A stretch of 64,000 nt of DNA, taken from the NCBI RefSeq assembly GCF_042646605.1, contig NZ_JBHRUG010000016.1, positions 62,001 to 126,000 of the forward strand, read 5' to 3'. Both the position numbers and the translations under genes were made by a program. The notes under the pieces were generated by a model. It did no database searches and had not been told where the DNA came from. It saw only the letters and a list, made by a program, of their open reading frames with translations. Numbering within the stretch: the first letter of the stretch is position 1; every line of letters begins with the position of its first letter. Shown here in pieces: positions 8,713 through 16,911 of the stretch. The stretch is from Litchfieldella rifensis. Lineage in GTDB: Bacteria > Pseudomonadota > Gammaproteobacteria > Pseudomonadales > Halomonadaceae.

Positions 8713-9342
8713 TTAGAAAAGATAGCCAACGCTGGCCGAGAGCAGGTCGATCGTGAAATCTTCGCCGCTGTCGCTGAGGTCGTAGCGCTCATACTCGCCG
8801 CGGACCATCACTCGGCTGATCACGTATTCGGCGCCTACGCCATAGAAGGGATCGGTGCCATCGGCGTTTCCCCTGGCTTGAAAAGTTGTTGTCCCATTTT
8901 CTCTGACGGTACCTGAAACCTCGCCATCCCAGGCAAGCAGGCCCACCTTGGCATGGATGCCGAAGCCCGCCGCGATGGGCAACCGACCCAGCAGGGCAAA
9001 GCCAAAGCCATCTGCACTTGCATCGATGTTGGCAGTCACCGTGTCGCTACCGTCCATGACGGAGGCGTCGGCAGTGAAGTCGCCGAAGTCGAGATAGCTG
9101 GCTTCCAAGGCAAAATTGGGGCTGAAATCATAGCCGACAAATAGCTTGTAGCCGGTATCGCTATCATCGGTGTTGAAACCGATGTCACTCAACTCATCCA
9201 AAGTATCATTATCCAGCGTGGACTGCCCGATACCGGCACCCAGGTAGAGCCCCGTATTGGGGTCTTGCTGGTAGCCCTGGGCCAGAGCGGAAGTGCTGAC
9301 CAGCGTGGTCAAAATGGCGGTGGTGGTGATAAGACGTTTCAT
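8713..9342 (-). CDS. Outer-membrane beta-barrel protein (OmpA-like/porin family)
   Basis: A 209-aa outer-membrane protein. A clear signal peptide spans about residues 1-21 (positive MKR, hydrophobic core, cleavage near ALA-QG). The mature part alternates polar and aromatic residues in about eight strands, with the typical glycine/aromatic hairpins (LYLGAGIGQS, YKLFVGYDFSPNFALEASYLDFG). It ends in ASVGYLF, whose terminal phenylalanine is the usual signal for BAM-mediated insertion. No peptidoglycan-binding OmpA domain follows. Monocistronic, with its own terminator at 8664-8694. Specific function unknown. Confidence 0.8.
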   Translation of the reverse strand: MKRLITTTAILTTLVSTSALAQGYQQDPNTGLYLGAGIGQSTLDNDTLDELSDIGFNTDDSDTGYKLFVGYDFSPNFALEASYLDFGDFTADASVMDGSDTVTANIDASADGFGFALLGRLPIAAGFGIHAKVGLLAWDGEVSGTVRENGTTTFQARGNADGTDPFYGVGAEYVISRVMVRGEYERYDLSDSGEDFTIDLLSASVGYLF

Positions 9343-9766
9343 CCTGCGCTCCCCTGCTGGGTAGGACGGTTTGGCCTGTGGAATCGAGTGGTCCGTTGGC
9401 CGAGCCTTCCCTTAGAGTAAATTAATGTAAAGAAATGTTTCAATTCATATTCTATGAGCTGATTTTACTGAGCGCCAGCAATTTGTCTGGGTGGTTCAGT
9501 GCAAGGGGGATGCAGTCATAAGGGTGTGAGGATGGTACAGAGGTAACAAAGAGGGAGAGTGTCAGTGTGAGAGCGGGATACCGCTCGAGGGAGGTGCCCA
9601 GAGAGGCCGGTGTCGATGCTGTTGTGCCGATCGGCTCGTGTCTGGCGAACTGGCTCGACGCGCTTCTGGCGCGTGAGTCGTCGTACTGGCAGGGGAGGAG
9701 TCGCTGTTATGTGGCGCCCCGCGCTCGGCAGGGCGTTCGATGTGGGATTTCGGGGTTGGCGCAGGC
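9343..9766. other. Intergenic stretch with no gene recognised
   Basis: About 420 bp between the start of the barrel gene and the stop of the ferredoxin gene. The first 130 bp are AT-rich for this window (9410-9475) and should hold the promoter of the barrel gene, though I could not choose a convincing -10 box. A 105-codon plus-strand reading frame across 9567-9884 overlaps the ferredoxin gene and looks like a shadow. Confidence 0.5.
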
Positions 9767-10015
9767 TCAGGCGACGGTGATGATGTGGTACTTCTCCATC
9801 AGCTGGTCGCGGGTTTCCTCATGCTCGGGATCTAGCGGAATGCAGTCCACCGGGCAGACCTGCTGGCACTGGGGCTCGTCATAGTGGCCGACACACTCGG
9901 TACACAGGTTGGGGTCGATCACGTAGATCTCTTCCCCGGGCGAAATGGCGCCGTTGGGGCATTCGGGTTCGCAGACGTCGCAGTTGATGCACTCGTCGGT
10001 GATCATCAGGGCCAT
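9767..10015 (-). CDS. YfhL-type 2[4Fe-4S] ferredoxin
   Basis: An 82-aa dicluster ferredoxin. The first cluster motif is CINCDVCEPECP (residues 9-20), a CxxCxxCxxxCP pattern. The second is CTECVGHYDEPQCQQVCP, with the eight-residue insertion between second and third cysteines that defines the YfhL/Allochromatium-type ferredoxins. Such proteins are low-potential electron carriers of uncertain partner. It is the last gene of an apparent fabY-coaD-fdx operon, 45 bp after coaD; linkage of this ferredoxin to coaD is also known from Pseudomonas. Confidence 0.93.
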   Translation of the reverse strand: MALMITDECINCDVCEPECPNGAISPGEEIYVIDPNLCTECVGHYDEPQCQQVCPVDCIPLDPEHEETRDQLMEKYHIITVA

Positions 10016-10060
10016 AAGGCTACCTCAATGCTTCCTGAGCCTAATACTTTAGCGCGGCAC

Positions 10061-10540
10061 TCAGGTATTGTAATGCCTGTCGAGCGCTTCGGCGACCTTG
10101 GGGTGCACGTGCTGAGAGATGTCTCCCCCCAGCCGGGCGATCTCGCGCACGATAGTGGAAGACACATAGGAGTTTTCGAGCGACGGGGTCAGGAAAAGGC
10201 TCTCCACATGTGGGGCCTGGGCACGGTTCATGTTGGCGAGCTGCAGCTCGTACTCGAAGTCGGAAACCGCGCGCAGGCCACGCAGGATAATGCGCGCCCC
10301 CTGCTGTTCGAGCAACTCGATGAGCAGACAGGAGAATCCGGTGACCTCGACATTATCCAGCGGCGCCACGACCTCGCGTGCCAATGCCACCCGAGTGTCG
10401 AGGCCCAGTGCCGGCTGCTTGCCGGGACTGGCGGCGATCGCCACCACGACCTTGTCGAACATCCGTGTCGCGCGCTCGATCAGGTCATAGTGACCATTGG
10501 TGATAGGGTCGAAAGTACCGGGATAGACCACGATGTTCAT
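10061..10540 (-). CDS. coaD: Phosphopantetheine adenylyltransferase
   Basis: Catalyses the penultimate step of coenzyme A synthesis, joining ATP and 4'-phosphopantetheine to give dephospho-CoA. The 159-aa protein has the nucleotidyltransferase motif GTFDPITNGH at residues 8-17 (the TNGH being the (T/H)xGH-type site) and the SSTIVRE motif (near residues 128-134) that binds ATP. It is the usual family length. It lies 18 bp downstream of the fabY-like synthase gene, linking CoA/ACP prosthetic-group supply with fatty-acid initiation in one transcript. Confidence 0.97.
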   Translation of the reverse strand: MNIVVYPGTFDPITNGHYDLIERATRMFDKVVVAIAASPGKQPALGLDTRVALAREVVAPLDNVEVTGFSCLLIELLEQQGARIILRGLRAVSDFEYELQLANMNRAQAPHVESLFLTPSLENSYVSSTIVREIARLGGDISQHVHPKVAEALDRHYNT

Positions 10541-10558
10541 GAGGCTTCCTGTGTATCG

Positions 10559-12529
10559 TCAATCGTTGACGGAACCGAAAGGGTTGTCGACGGCCAGCGA
10601 TACTGGCTGGGCATAGCCGGGAATCCGGATGCGTTCGGCACTGATCTCGAGCTCGGTGCCTTCCAGCACGCCTTCGCCGAAGCGATAGAGTGCCTGGAAA
10701 TGCCCCTCGTCGGTCTGGCGCTCATAGGCGCTGGAGGCCTCGAGAGTTGCCGCTTGACGGGCTTTCCAGGCATCGATGGCCGCCTGGCCGTGTCGCTTGA
10801 TCAGCAGCCGCTCGGTCACTTTCGGCGACAGTACCAGAGCGGTGGCGTTGTTGCCGCCGAACCCCTTGGCATTGATGAAGGCGGCATCGGCGTCGAAGGC
10901 TTCGGGAGTGCGCGAGAAATGCAGGCGCTCGGCATAAACGTCCTCAGCCACGGCGTCCAGGGTCGGGATGCCCGGTAGAAGACCATGAGCGAAGCTGCCC
11001 AGGGCGCTGGCCAGCTGATCGCCGGCGGCGCTGCCTTGCGAGTGGCCGACGAAAGCCTTGACCGCCACTACCGGCCAGGCTTCGATTCCGTAAGCGCGGG
11101 CGATCAGGTCGAAGACATGGGATTCCGTCACTCGGTTCTTGGGGGTGCTGGTGCCATGGGCATGAAGGAAGGTGCGTTGCCTGAGCGCCTCGTCACCGAG
11201 AATCTCGCGGGCCAATGCCACCGCCTTGCCGAGGGTGATGTAGTTGCCGATGCCGGGGGCCGAGATCGAGCGCTTCCAGCCGTCGGCATTGGTGAATACA
11301 CCGGGAACGGCACCGAGGACCTGGGCCCCGGTTTCCAGTGCCAGGGCATCGTCCATCAACAGCAGGAACTGGCTGGCTTCGGCAATGGTGAAGCCGCAAT
11401 TGCGCGCGAAGGGGCGGCAGGCGCGCTGGTAGTCGACATCGGTCAGCAGGGTCAGGGCATCCAGGACCTTGAGGCTTTCGTCATCGGCCAGTGCCCCCAT
11501 GGCACGGAATCCCTCGATGATCTCGGGGGTGATCGGTGCATCGGAAGTCCCCACCATGACCACACGGCGGCGGCCGCTGGCAATGTCCTCGATAGCCAGG
11601 CGCAGGTTGTAGAGGAAAGTGGCACAGGCGCCCTGGACGGCGCCGGTGGCACCGACGCTGCCCAGTACATAGGCATTCAGAAAGTCGGCAGGCATCTGGC
11701 CGTAGCCAAGCGGCATCTGCTTGGAGGTGGCGCGATTGCCGGAAACGAAGCTCTTGAGCAGGCCGCCCCAGCCTTCGTCATCGAGCTGGCCGATCGAGTT
11801 GCCGGCATAGACGGCGATGGCATCCGGATCGAGACGATCACGCAGGGCACCCCAGTCGAGACCGCTCTGTCCCAGGCAGTCCGAGGCACCGAAGATGGCC
11901 ATCGACAACCCGCGAGGATGATGCACGCTACGGTAGAACCGGCTGGGCTCGAAGCCACTGGGAAGCTGACCGGCGGCACGCACCAGGGCCGGACGGCGTT
12001 CGGGCAGCATGACCTCGAATGAGCCCGCCGGCACCGTCACTTCCAGGGTGTTGCGGTCGATTTCGCGAACTTGCCAGGTCTCGGGCAGGTCATCGGGAAG
12101 CTGGCGGCGACGTACTCGAAAGGTATGCGGCGAATCGAACGACAGCTGTGCCTGGCGGTTGGCGGGGATGCCGTCGGCGTTGAAGCGAGGATCTTCAATG
12201 CGGCGGATCAGGGTGTGGTCGAGCACTTGCTGGCGGTAGCGTGCCGCGAGTTCCGCGGCATCGAGAATCGTCCCGCTGGCGTCTCGCCAGTGGCCATCGT
12301 CATGGTGCCTGGCCAGGCGCATCATCGCTGCCAGCCCGACCACGGTGCGAGTCTGGTCGTCCTTGTGCAAGGCATCGAGTACCGTACGACGATACGCTTG
12401 ATGGCCCGAGGTTCTGCCGGCGGCATTGACCCCGCCCATGCCGACAATCACCGGTAACTGTGACAAGCCGCGTTCCTCGTTGTGCTGTTGACGAGTCATA
12501 ATTTCCATTGAGTGTCGCGATGATAGCAC
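10559..12529 (-). CDS. fabY: FabY-like beta-ketoacyl-ACP synthase
   Basis: A long condensing enzyme resembling Pseudomonas aeruginosa FabY (PA5174), which starts fatty-acid synthesis by condensing acetyl-CoA with malonyl-ACP in organisms lacking a conventional FabH role. The thiolase-fold Cys-His-His triad is visible: GACATFLYNL (Cys about residue 303), HAHGTSTPKN (His about residue 455) and KAFVGHSQGS (His about residue 495). The 656-aa length, far above FabB/FabF (about 410), and the N-terminal LPVIVGMGGVNAAGR stretch match the FabY type as I remember it. The true start may be the internal ATG of MTRQQHNEERG, 11 codons in. First gene of fabY-coaD-ferredoxin. A CAAAC-N4-GTTTG palindrome lies 65 bp upstream. 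Confidence 0.8.
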   Translation of the reverse strand: MLSSRHSMEIMTRQQHNEERGLSQLPVIVGMGGVNAAGRTSGHQAYRRTVLDALHKDDQTRTVVGLAAMMRLARHHDDGHWRDASGTILDAAELAARYRQQVLDHTLIRRIEDPRFNADGIPANRQAQLSFDSPHTFRVRRRQLPDDLPETWQVREIDRNTLEVTVPAGSFEVMLPERRPALVRAAGQLPSGFEPSRFYRSVHHPRGLSMAIFGASDCLGQSGLDWGALRDRLDPDAIAVYAGNSIGQLDDEGWGGLLKSFVSGNRATSKQMPLGYGQMPADFLNAYVLGSVGATGAVQGACATFLYNLRLAIEDIASGRRRVVMVGTSDAPITPEIIEGFRAMGALADDESLKVLDALTLLTDVDYQRACRPFARNCGFTIAEASQFLLLMDDALALETGAQVLGAVPGVFTNADGWKRSISAPGIGNYITLGKAVALAREILGDEALRQRTFLHAHGTSTPKNRVTESHVFDLIARAYGIEAWPVVAVKAFVGHSQGSAAGDQLASALGSFAHGLLPGIPTLDAVAEDVYAERLHFSRTPEAFDADAAFINAKGFGGNNATALVLSPKVTERLLIKRHGQAAIDAWKARQAATLEASSAYERQTDEGHFQALYRFGEGVLEGTELEISAERIRIPGYAQPVSLAVDNPFGSVND

Positions 12530-12593
12530 CGGCGCTAGTGTGGCGTCATGCGAGCCTTACCGAACAGTGGGCGTCGAAATGTGGAAAACTTCG

Positions 12594-12609
12594 TCAAACG
12601 AATGTTTGA
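12594..12609. promoter_or_regulatory. PsrA-like operator upstream of fabY
   Basis: TCAAAC-GAAT-GTTTGA is an exact 6-bp inverted repeat with a 4-bp spacer. It matches the published CAAAC/GAAAC-N2-4-GTTTG/C form of sites bound by PsrA, a TetR-family sensor of long-chain fatty acids. It lies 65 bp upstream of fabY on the minus strand and abuts the -35 box of a plus-strand promoter. Which regulator binds is inference. Confidence 0.45.
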
Positions 12610-12634
12610 TGAGCGCTAGTGTTGAAGGTATGAT
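12606..12634 (+). promoter_or_regulatory. Sigma-70-type promoter firing toward the terminator at 12667
   Basis: TTGATG at 12606-12611 and TATGAT at 12629-12634 are separated by 17 bp, a near-consensus sigma-70 pair. Transcription would start near 12641 and meet a strong intrinsic terminator ending at 12697. The CAAAC-N4-GTTTG palindrome overlaps the -35 box. Confidence 0.5.
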
Positions 12635-12640
12635 GAAACG

Positions 12641-12697
12641 GCTGTTTGAGTCATACGAGTTGGTATTGGCGCATCCTCCCGGATGCGCCATTTTTTT
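12641..12697 (+). ncRNA. Candidate short leader or small RNA ending at an intrinsic terminator
   Basis: The interval between a good promoter (12606-12634) and a strong terminator would give an RNA of about 57 nt with no convincing reading frame. It may be an independent small RNA, or a leader that controls read-through into the TrmB-like gene downstream. I do not recognise a known RNA family. Confidence 0.3.
12667..12697 (+). terminator. Strong rho-independent terminator
   Basis: TGGCGCATCC (12667-12676), loop TCCC, GGATGCGCCA (12681-12690), then seven Ts. It acts on plus-strand transcription although no plus-strand gene precedes it, which suggests an upstream short RNA or attenuation of the following gene. 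Confidence 0.85.
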
Positions 12698-12777
12698 GAA
12701 GCGCGCTCCACTTTTTTCAGGCCAGCGGGCCTCCCGGCCGATAGGGACTGGTAACATGGGTGTTTTCGCCAATCCGG

Positions 12778-13482
12778 ATGACTGCGTTTTCGCCCATGCA
12801 AGCTGTTTCCCGCGCCATTGCCACCAACCAGGCCGGTCCTCATGAAGATCTGGCGCGGCGTGTCAGTCGTGCGCTGCAGCACCCTTTGCGCAAGCCGATC
12901 GCCGACCATACCCATCAGGCCTTCGAGGTGGCCCACCGTTGGCTGGAGGGTCGGGCGGCGCCCTTGATTCTTGATGCCGGTTGTGGGGTGGGCTTGTCGA
13001 CGCGTGCCTTGGCGCGGCGTCATCCCGGCCATGCGGTCATCGGCGTCGATCGCAGTGCCGATCGCTTGTCCCGCGATCATGGCGCGTTGCCTGACAATGC
13101 CCTGCTGGTGCGAGCCGATCTGGTGGACTTCTGGCGCCTGGCGTTGCGGGCCGGCTGGCGGCCCGCGCAGCATTACCTGCTTTATCCCAATCCCTATCCC
13201 AAGGCGGCACATCTCAAGATGCGTTGGCACGGCCATCCGGTGTTTCCGGCGATCCTGGCCTTGGGAGGCGGGATCGAGTTGCGCTCCAATTGGCGACTGT
13301 ACGTCGAGGAGTTCTGCCTGGCCCTGGGCCAGGTCTCCGGCATCGCTGCCGAGGTGGAGCGCCATGTACCCGAGGGTGACTATCTGACACCCTTCGAGCG
13401 CAAGTATCATCTGAGCGGCCAGGCGCTATGGCGATGTCACGCCAGCTTGCCTTATGCTCCCGACCTGTTGCCGCTCTCCTGA
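12778..13482 (+). CDS. TrmB-like SAM-dependent methyltransferase
   Basis: Resembles tRNA (guanine-N7) methyltransferase, which modifies G46 of tRNA with S-adenosylmethionine. The SAM-binding motif LDAGCGVGLSTRALA is near residues 64-78, followed by GVDRS. The substrate-side motif reads YPNPYPKAAHLKMRW where canonical TrmB has FPDPWPKxRHHKRR. The altered motif and the short N-terminus make it a paralogue or a diverged TrmB rather than certain TrmB. A GTG start at 12760 and an ATG at 12796 are alternatives; none has a good Shine-Dalgarno. It lies downstream of the terminator at 12667-12697. Confidence 0.7.
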   Translation: MTAFSPMQAVSRAIATNQAGPHEDLARRVSRALQHPLRKPIADHTHQAFEVAHRWLEGRAAPLILDAGCGVGLSTRALARRHPGHAVIGVDRSADRLSRDHGALPDNALLVRADLVDFWRLALRAGWRPAQHYLLYPNPYPKAAHLKMRWHGHPVFPAILALGGGIELRSNWRLYVEEFCLALGQVSGIAAEVERHVPEGDYLTPFERKYHLSGQALWRCHASLPYAPDLLPLS

Positions 13483-13522
13483 GCGCGTGTCGCCTGACAT
13501 TCGACGGTCAAAGGATATCTTC

Positions 13523-13852
13523 ATGGTCTATCTCTACCTGGGGCTGGCGATCGTCGCCGAAGTGATCGCTACCAGTGCCCTCAAGGCTTCCCACGAGTTC
13601 ACCCGGTTGTGGCCCAGCGTGCTAGTGGTTGTCGGCTATGCCACGGCGTTCTACATGCTCACGCTGGCGTTGCGCACGCTGCCGGTGGGGATCGCCTACG
13701 CTTTCTGGGCGGGGCTGGGCATCGTATTGATCACGCTCATCGGGATGCTGGTCTATGGCGAGACGCCTGACTTGCCTGCCATTGTGGGGCTGGCCATGAT
13801 CATTGGCGGTGTGGTCGTGATCCAGGTGTTTTCCAAGGTTTCCGCGCATTAG
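13523..13852 (+). CDS. Small multidrug resistance (SMR) transporter, EmrE/QacE-like
   Basis: A 109-aa protein with four transmembrane helices, exporting quaternary cations in exchange for protons. It starts MVYLYLGLAIVAEVIATSALK, containing the glutamate in the first helix (E13) that is essential in EmrE (E14 there). GIAYAFWAGLGIVLI in helix 3 and the C-terminal IIGGVVVIQVFS are typical. The start at 13523 is chosen over the upstream in-frame codon at 13454 because AAGGA lies just ahead and the helix begins at once. Confidence 0.92.
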   Translation: MVYLYLGLAIVAEVIATSALKASHEFTRLWPSVLVVVGYATAFYMLTLALRTLPVGIAYAFWAGLGIVLITLIGMLVYGETPDLPAIVGLAMIIGGVVVIQVFSKVSAH

Positions 13853-13904
13853 GATGTCGGGGTCGCCACCTTATTTACCTCGTCTTGTGTTTCAGGGATG
13901 ACAT

Positions 13905-15332
13905 ATGTTGCGTTTGTTGACCTTCCTGTTTTGTCTGTTACCTCTCGGTGCCTTGGGTGCCGGTTTCTCCCAGCTGTCCCGTCTCGCCGACCAGGGCTTT
14001 GTCATCGGTGCCCAGGCGCGTCTGCTGGATGACGGCGAGGTACTGGGAGAGATCGGCCCCGACCGTCAGCTATCGCCGGCTTCCGTGTCCAAGCTGTATG
14101 TCGCGGCCGCGGCCCTCAAGCGTTGGGGGCCGCAGCATACCTTTACCACGCGGCTGGTGTCGGTCGGTGAGGTCGACAGTGCTGGCATTCTGCAGGGTGA
14201 TCTGGTGATGGAGGGGGGCGGCGATCCGGCGCTGGCCTCGGAGGATCTGTGGCGCCTGGTTCAGGAGCTGCGCCAACGCGGCATACAAGGCATCAACGGC
14301 CAACTGGTGGTCAGCCAATGGCGCTTCGGACCGGTGGAGTGCATTACCACCGATCGTTGCGAGTCACTCTCTCGTTCAGCGAATACCTATAGTGCGCAGC
14401 TCTCCTCGGCGGGGGTCAACTTCGGCAGTTGGTGCATGAATGTGGCGCCCGGGTCAGAGCCGGGAGAAGCTGCACACCTGTCGAGCTGTGATACCGTGGA
14501 GCCTATCACCGAGGTCGAGAATGGTGTGTCGACTGTCGCTGCCGGTGGGAGCACCGCCCTCGATGCCGAGCGAGTGACCAACGGTCATGGCGATGTCATG
14601 GTATTTCGTGGCGCGATCGCACAAGAGACGTCGCTTCGCACAGTCTATCGCTCGAGCTCCGACCCGGCGATCCAGAGCGCCCGGATTCTGTTGTCGCTGC
14701 TCGAGCAGGCGGGTGTCAGCGTAAGCGGCGGCTATACCACCAGCATCACTCAACCGCCGCCGAGCGCCCGCCAATTGGCTGCCGTGGACAGCAAGCCCTT
14801 GCAGGAGCTGCTGCTGCGCACCCTCAACTATTCCAATAACTTCATGGCCGATGTGCTGAGCCTCGATCTGGTGGAAACGCCGAGGGCATCGCTGAGCGAA
14901 GCCGGAGCGGTGCTCGAGAGCGTCGCCCAGGAACTGCCGGGCCATGGTCCCCTGCGCTTGCTCAGTGGCAGTGGCCTGACCACCGAGAACCGGACTTCCG
15001 CGCTTGGAGTCAATGCCTTGCTGGAGCACATGTATCACCAGCCGTCATTGTTTCCCAGCTTCGTTGCCGGCCTGCAATCGCCGTCCAATGGCGTGATGCG
15101 TTTCATCCGCCGTGGGGGCCGCATCTTCCAGGATCATGTCATGCTCAAGACCGGCACCCTCAACCAGCCGATCTCGGTGCGTTCGGTGGGCGGCTATTTC
15201 CGCACCCAGAGCGGTCGCTGGGGGGTGTTCTCGGTGCTGGTCAATGGCAACGGCAGCACGCCCTATCTGAGTTGGTCGCAGGTACTGGATCCCTTGGCGG
15301 AGGATCTCGAGGCGATGATCGTGTCGCGCTGA
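13905..15332 (+). CDS. dacB: D-alanyl-D-alanine carboxypeptidase/endopeptidase, PBP4 class (S13)
   Basis: A periplasmic low-molecular-weight penicillin-binding protein that trims or cleaves peptidoglycan cross-links. The signal peptide is at about residues 1-18 (ending ALGAG). The catalytic triad of boxes is present: SVSK (SxxK) near residue 64, YSNN (SxN) near residue 308 and MLKTGTL (KTG) near residue 413. The long insertion between SxxK and SxN that defines the PBP4/S13 class is present, and 475 aa is the family length. Converges on the acuI-like gene with only 5 bp between stops. Confidence 0.92.
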   Translation: MLRLLTFLFCLLPLGALGAGFSQLSRLADQGFVIGAQARLLDDGEVLGEIGPDRQLSPASVSKLYVAAAALKRWGPQHTFTTRLVSVGEVDSAGILQGDLVMEGGGDPALASEDLWRLVQELRQRGIQGINGQLVVSQWRFGPVECITTDRCESLSRSANTYSAQLSSAGVNFGSWCMNVAPGSEPGEAAHLSSCDTVEPITEVENGVSTVAAGGSTALDAERVTNGHGDVMVFRGAIAQETSLRTVYRSSSDPAIQSARILLSLLEQAGVSVSGGYTTSITQPPPSARQLAAVDSKPLQELLLRTLNYSNNFMADVLSLDLVETPRASLSEAGAVLESVAQELPGHGPLRLLSGSGLTTENRTSALGVNALLEHMYHQPSLFPSFVAGLQSPSNGVMRFIRRGGRIFQDHVMLKTGTLNQPISVRSVGGYFRTQSGRWGVFSVLVNGNGSTPYLSWSQVLDPLAEDLEAMIVSR

Positions 15333-15337
15333 GTGGA

Positions 15338-16312
15338 CTAGCGGCGCGGGTCGATCAACACCCGCCCATGCAGTTTGCCGGTGAGCATCGTCTCGGCCCG
15401 TTCCTCGATCTGCGCGAGGCTGATCTCGTCGACCGCCATGCGCTCGAACAAGCCGTTCGGCAGGGCGGACAATCGTTGCCAGGCGGCCCGTCGGCGGTCG
15501 AAAGGGATCATCACGCTATCGGTACCGAGCAGCGACACGCCGCGCAGGATAAAGGGCATGACCGTGGTGGACAGAGCGGTGCCGCCGGCCAGGCCCACGG
15601 CAGCGACACGGCCATCGTAGTCCATCTGCGCCAGGACGTTGGCCAGGGTGCGTCCCCCCACGGTGTCGATGGCACCAGCCCAGCGGCCCTTCTCCAGGGG
15701 CCGCGGTTCTGCCTCGTAATCGGCCCGGTCGTGTATTGCATGGGCACCCAAGGCCTTGAGCCAGGCGCGTTGTTCCGTCTTGCCGGTCACTGCGTGCACC
15801 TCATAGCCAAGATGATGCAGGATCGATACCGCCCAGCTTCCCACGCCCCCGCTGGCGCCGGTCACCAGCACCCTGGCACCGGGCGCTATCCTGGCCTCTT
15901 CCAGACGGACCACGCACAGCATGGCGGTGAGGCCGGCGGTGCCCAGCAGCATTGCCTTGCGAGTCGAGAGCGGCCCGGGGCAGGGGACCAGCCACTCGGC
16001 ATCGACGTTCATGGTCTCGGCATAGCCGCCCCAGTAGCGCTCGCCGACACCCCAGCCGGTGAGGATGACCCTGTCGCCGGAGGCGTACTGTTCATGATGG
16101 GATTCGCGCACGGTGCCGGCGAAATCGATGCCCGGCACGAAGGGGTAGTCGCGTACGATCTTGCCCTTGCCGGTGACGGCCAGGGCGTCCTTGTAGTTGA
16201 GGTCGGAATAGTCGATATCGACACTCACCGCGCGGTGCGGCAGGTCGCTGGGAGCGAGATCGGCGATACGGCAGCGTGGCGCCTCGTCATGCAGCATGAG
16301 AGCACGGGGCAT
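15338..16312 (-). CDS. acuI: Acrylyl-CoA reductase-like oxidoreductase (YhdH/AcuI family)
   Basis: A zinc-free medium-chain reductase of the YhdH/YhfP family. AcuI reduces acryloyl-CoA to propionyl-CoA with NADPH, which detoxifies acrylate formed from DMSP or 3-hydroxypropionate. Features are VDIDYSDLNYKDALAVTGKGKIVRDYPFVPGIDFAGTV-type N-terminal motifs (about residues 30-70) and the Rossmann motif VTGASGGVGSWAVSIL (about residues 148-163). 324 aa is the normal length. The family-level call is firm; acryloyl-CoA as actual substrate is by family knowledge only. No DMSP genes are adjacent. Confidence 0.85.
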   Translation of the reverse strand: MPRALMLHDEAPRCRIADLAPSDLPHRAVSVDIDYSDLNYKDALAVTGKGKIVRDYPFVPGIDFAGTVRESHHEQYASGDRVILTGWGVGERYWGGYAETMNVDAEWLVPCPGPLSTRKAMLLGTAGLTAMLCVVRLEEARIAPGARVLVTGASGGVGSWAVSILHHLGYEVHAVTGKTEQRAWLKALGAHAIHDRADYEAEPRPLEKGRWAGAIDTVGGRTLANVLAQMDYDGRVAAVGLAGGTALSTTVMPFILRGVSLLGTDSVMIPFDRRRAAWQRLSALPNGLFERMAVDEISLAQIEERAETMLTGKLHGRVLIDPRR

Positions 16313-16451
16313 GATGAAATCCTCCTGACGGTATCGTTATGCAACCCTAGCCCTCTCGGCGTGGCCTCGCCAACGTAACGTGCCTCCCGGCCAGGGGTTT
16401 TTTGGTAATATCGGCCACTTGGCGAGGCCAATAACCGATAAGGGCAACGTG

Positions 16452-16823
16452 ATGAAACCTGGTCATACCGGATGGCGCCATCTGGTGCATGCGGCACATT
16501 ACTCCTTCAAGGGCCTGCGTGCGGCTTACCGCAACGAATCGGCGTTTCGACAGGAAGTCGGGGTATGCCTGGTATTGTTGCCCCTCGCCATCTGGCTTGG
16601 CCGGACCCCGGTGGAATGGATCCTGCTGGTCGGCAGCTGCCTGCTGGTGCTGATCGTCGAACTGCTCAACAGCGCCATCGAGAACGTGGTCGATCGTATC
16701 GGCTCCGAGCATCACGAGCTCTCGGGACGGGCCAAGGACATCGGCTCGGCGGCGGTGATGCTGGCCTTGCTGATTCCCGGGATCACCTGGGGGGTGTTGG
16801 CTTGGCAGCGCTTCTTCGCCTGA
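16452..16823 (+). CDS. dgkA: Diacylglycerol kinase
   Basis: A small integral membrane kinase that phosphorylates diacylglycerol to phosphatidic acid, recycling lipid released in membrane-derived glucan synthesis. The 123-aa protein has the amphipathic N-terminal helix (HAAHYSFKGLRAAYRNESAFRQE), three transmembrane helices, and the catalytic VELLNSAIENVVDRI motif (about residues 65-79) with the conserved glutamates. The ATG at 16452 is chosen over an upstream in-frame start at 16380 because it matches the family length and begins MKPGHTGWRH. Stands 90 bp upstream of glnE on the same strand. Confidence 0.93.
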   Translation: MKPGHTGWRHLVHAAHYSFKGLRAAYRNESAFRQEVGVCLVLLPLAIWLGRTPVEWILLVGSCLLVLIVELLNSAIENVVDRIGSEHHELSGRAKDIGSAAVMLALLIPGITWGVLAWQRFFA

Positions 16824-16911
16824 GGTCGGTCACCGGGGTGCCGAACCTCGCCCCCCTTCGCTATGCTGGTGCCATGACCGTTGTTTTTGACTGCCCTGTC
16901 AGCCACGTGAG

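Noticed and set aside
9567..9884. A 105-codon frame in the gap before the ferredoxin gene
   Set aside because: It overlaps the ferredoxin gene on the opposite strand, with composition explained by the high GC of that gene.
10985..12022. A 345-codon plus-strand frame opposite fabY
   Set aside because: It lies wholly antisense to the fabY gene, which has all catalytic motifs; long antisense frames are expected at this GC content.
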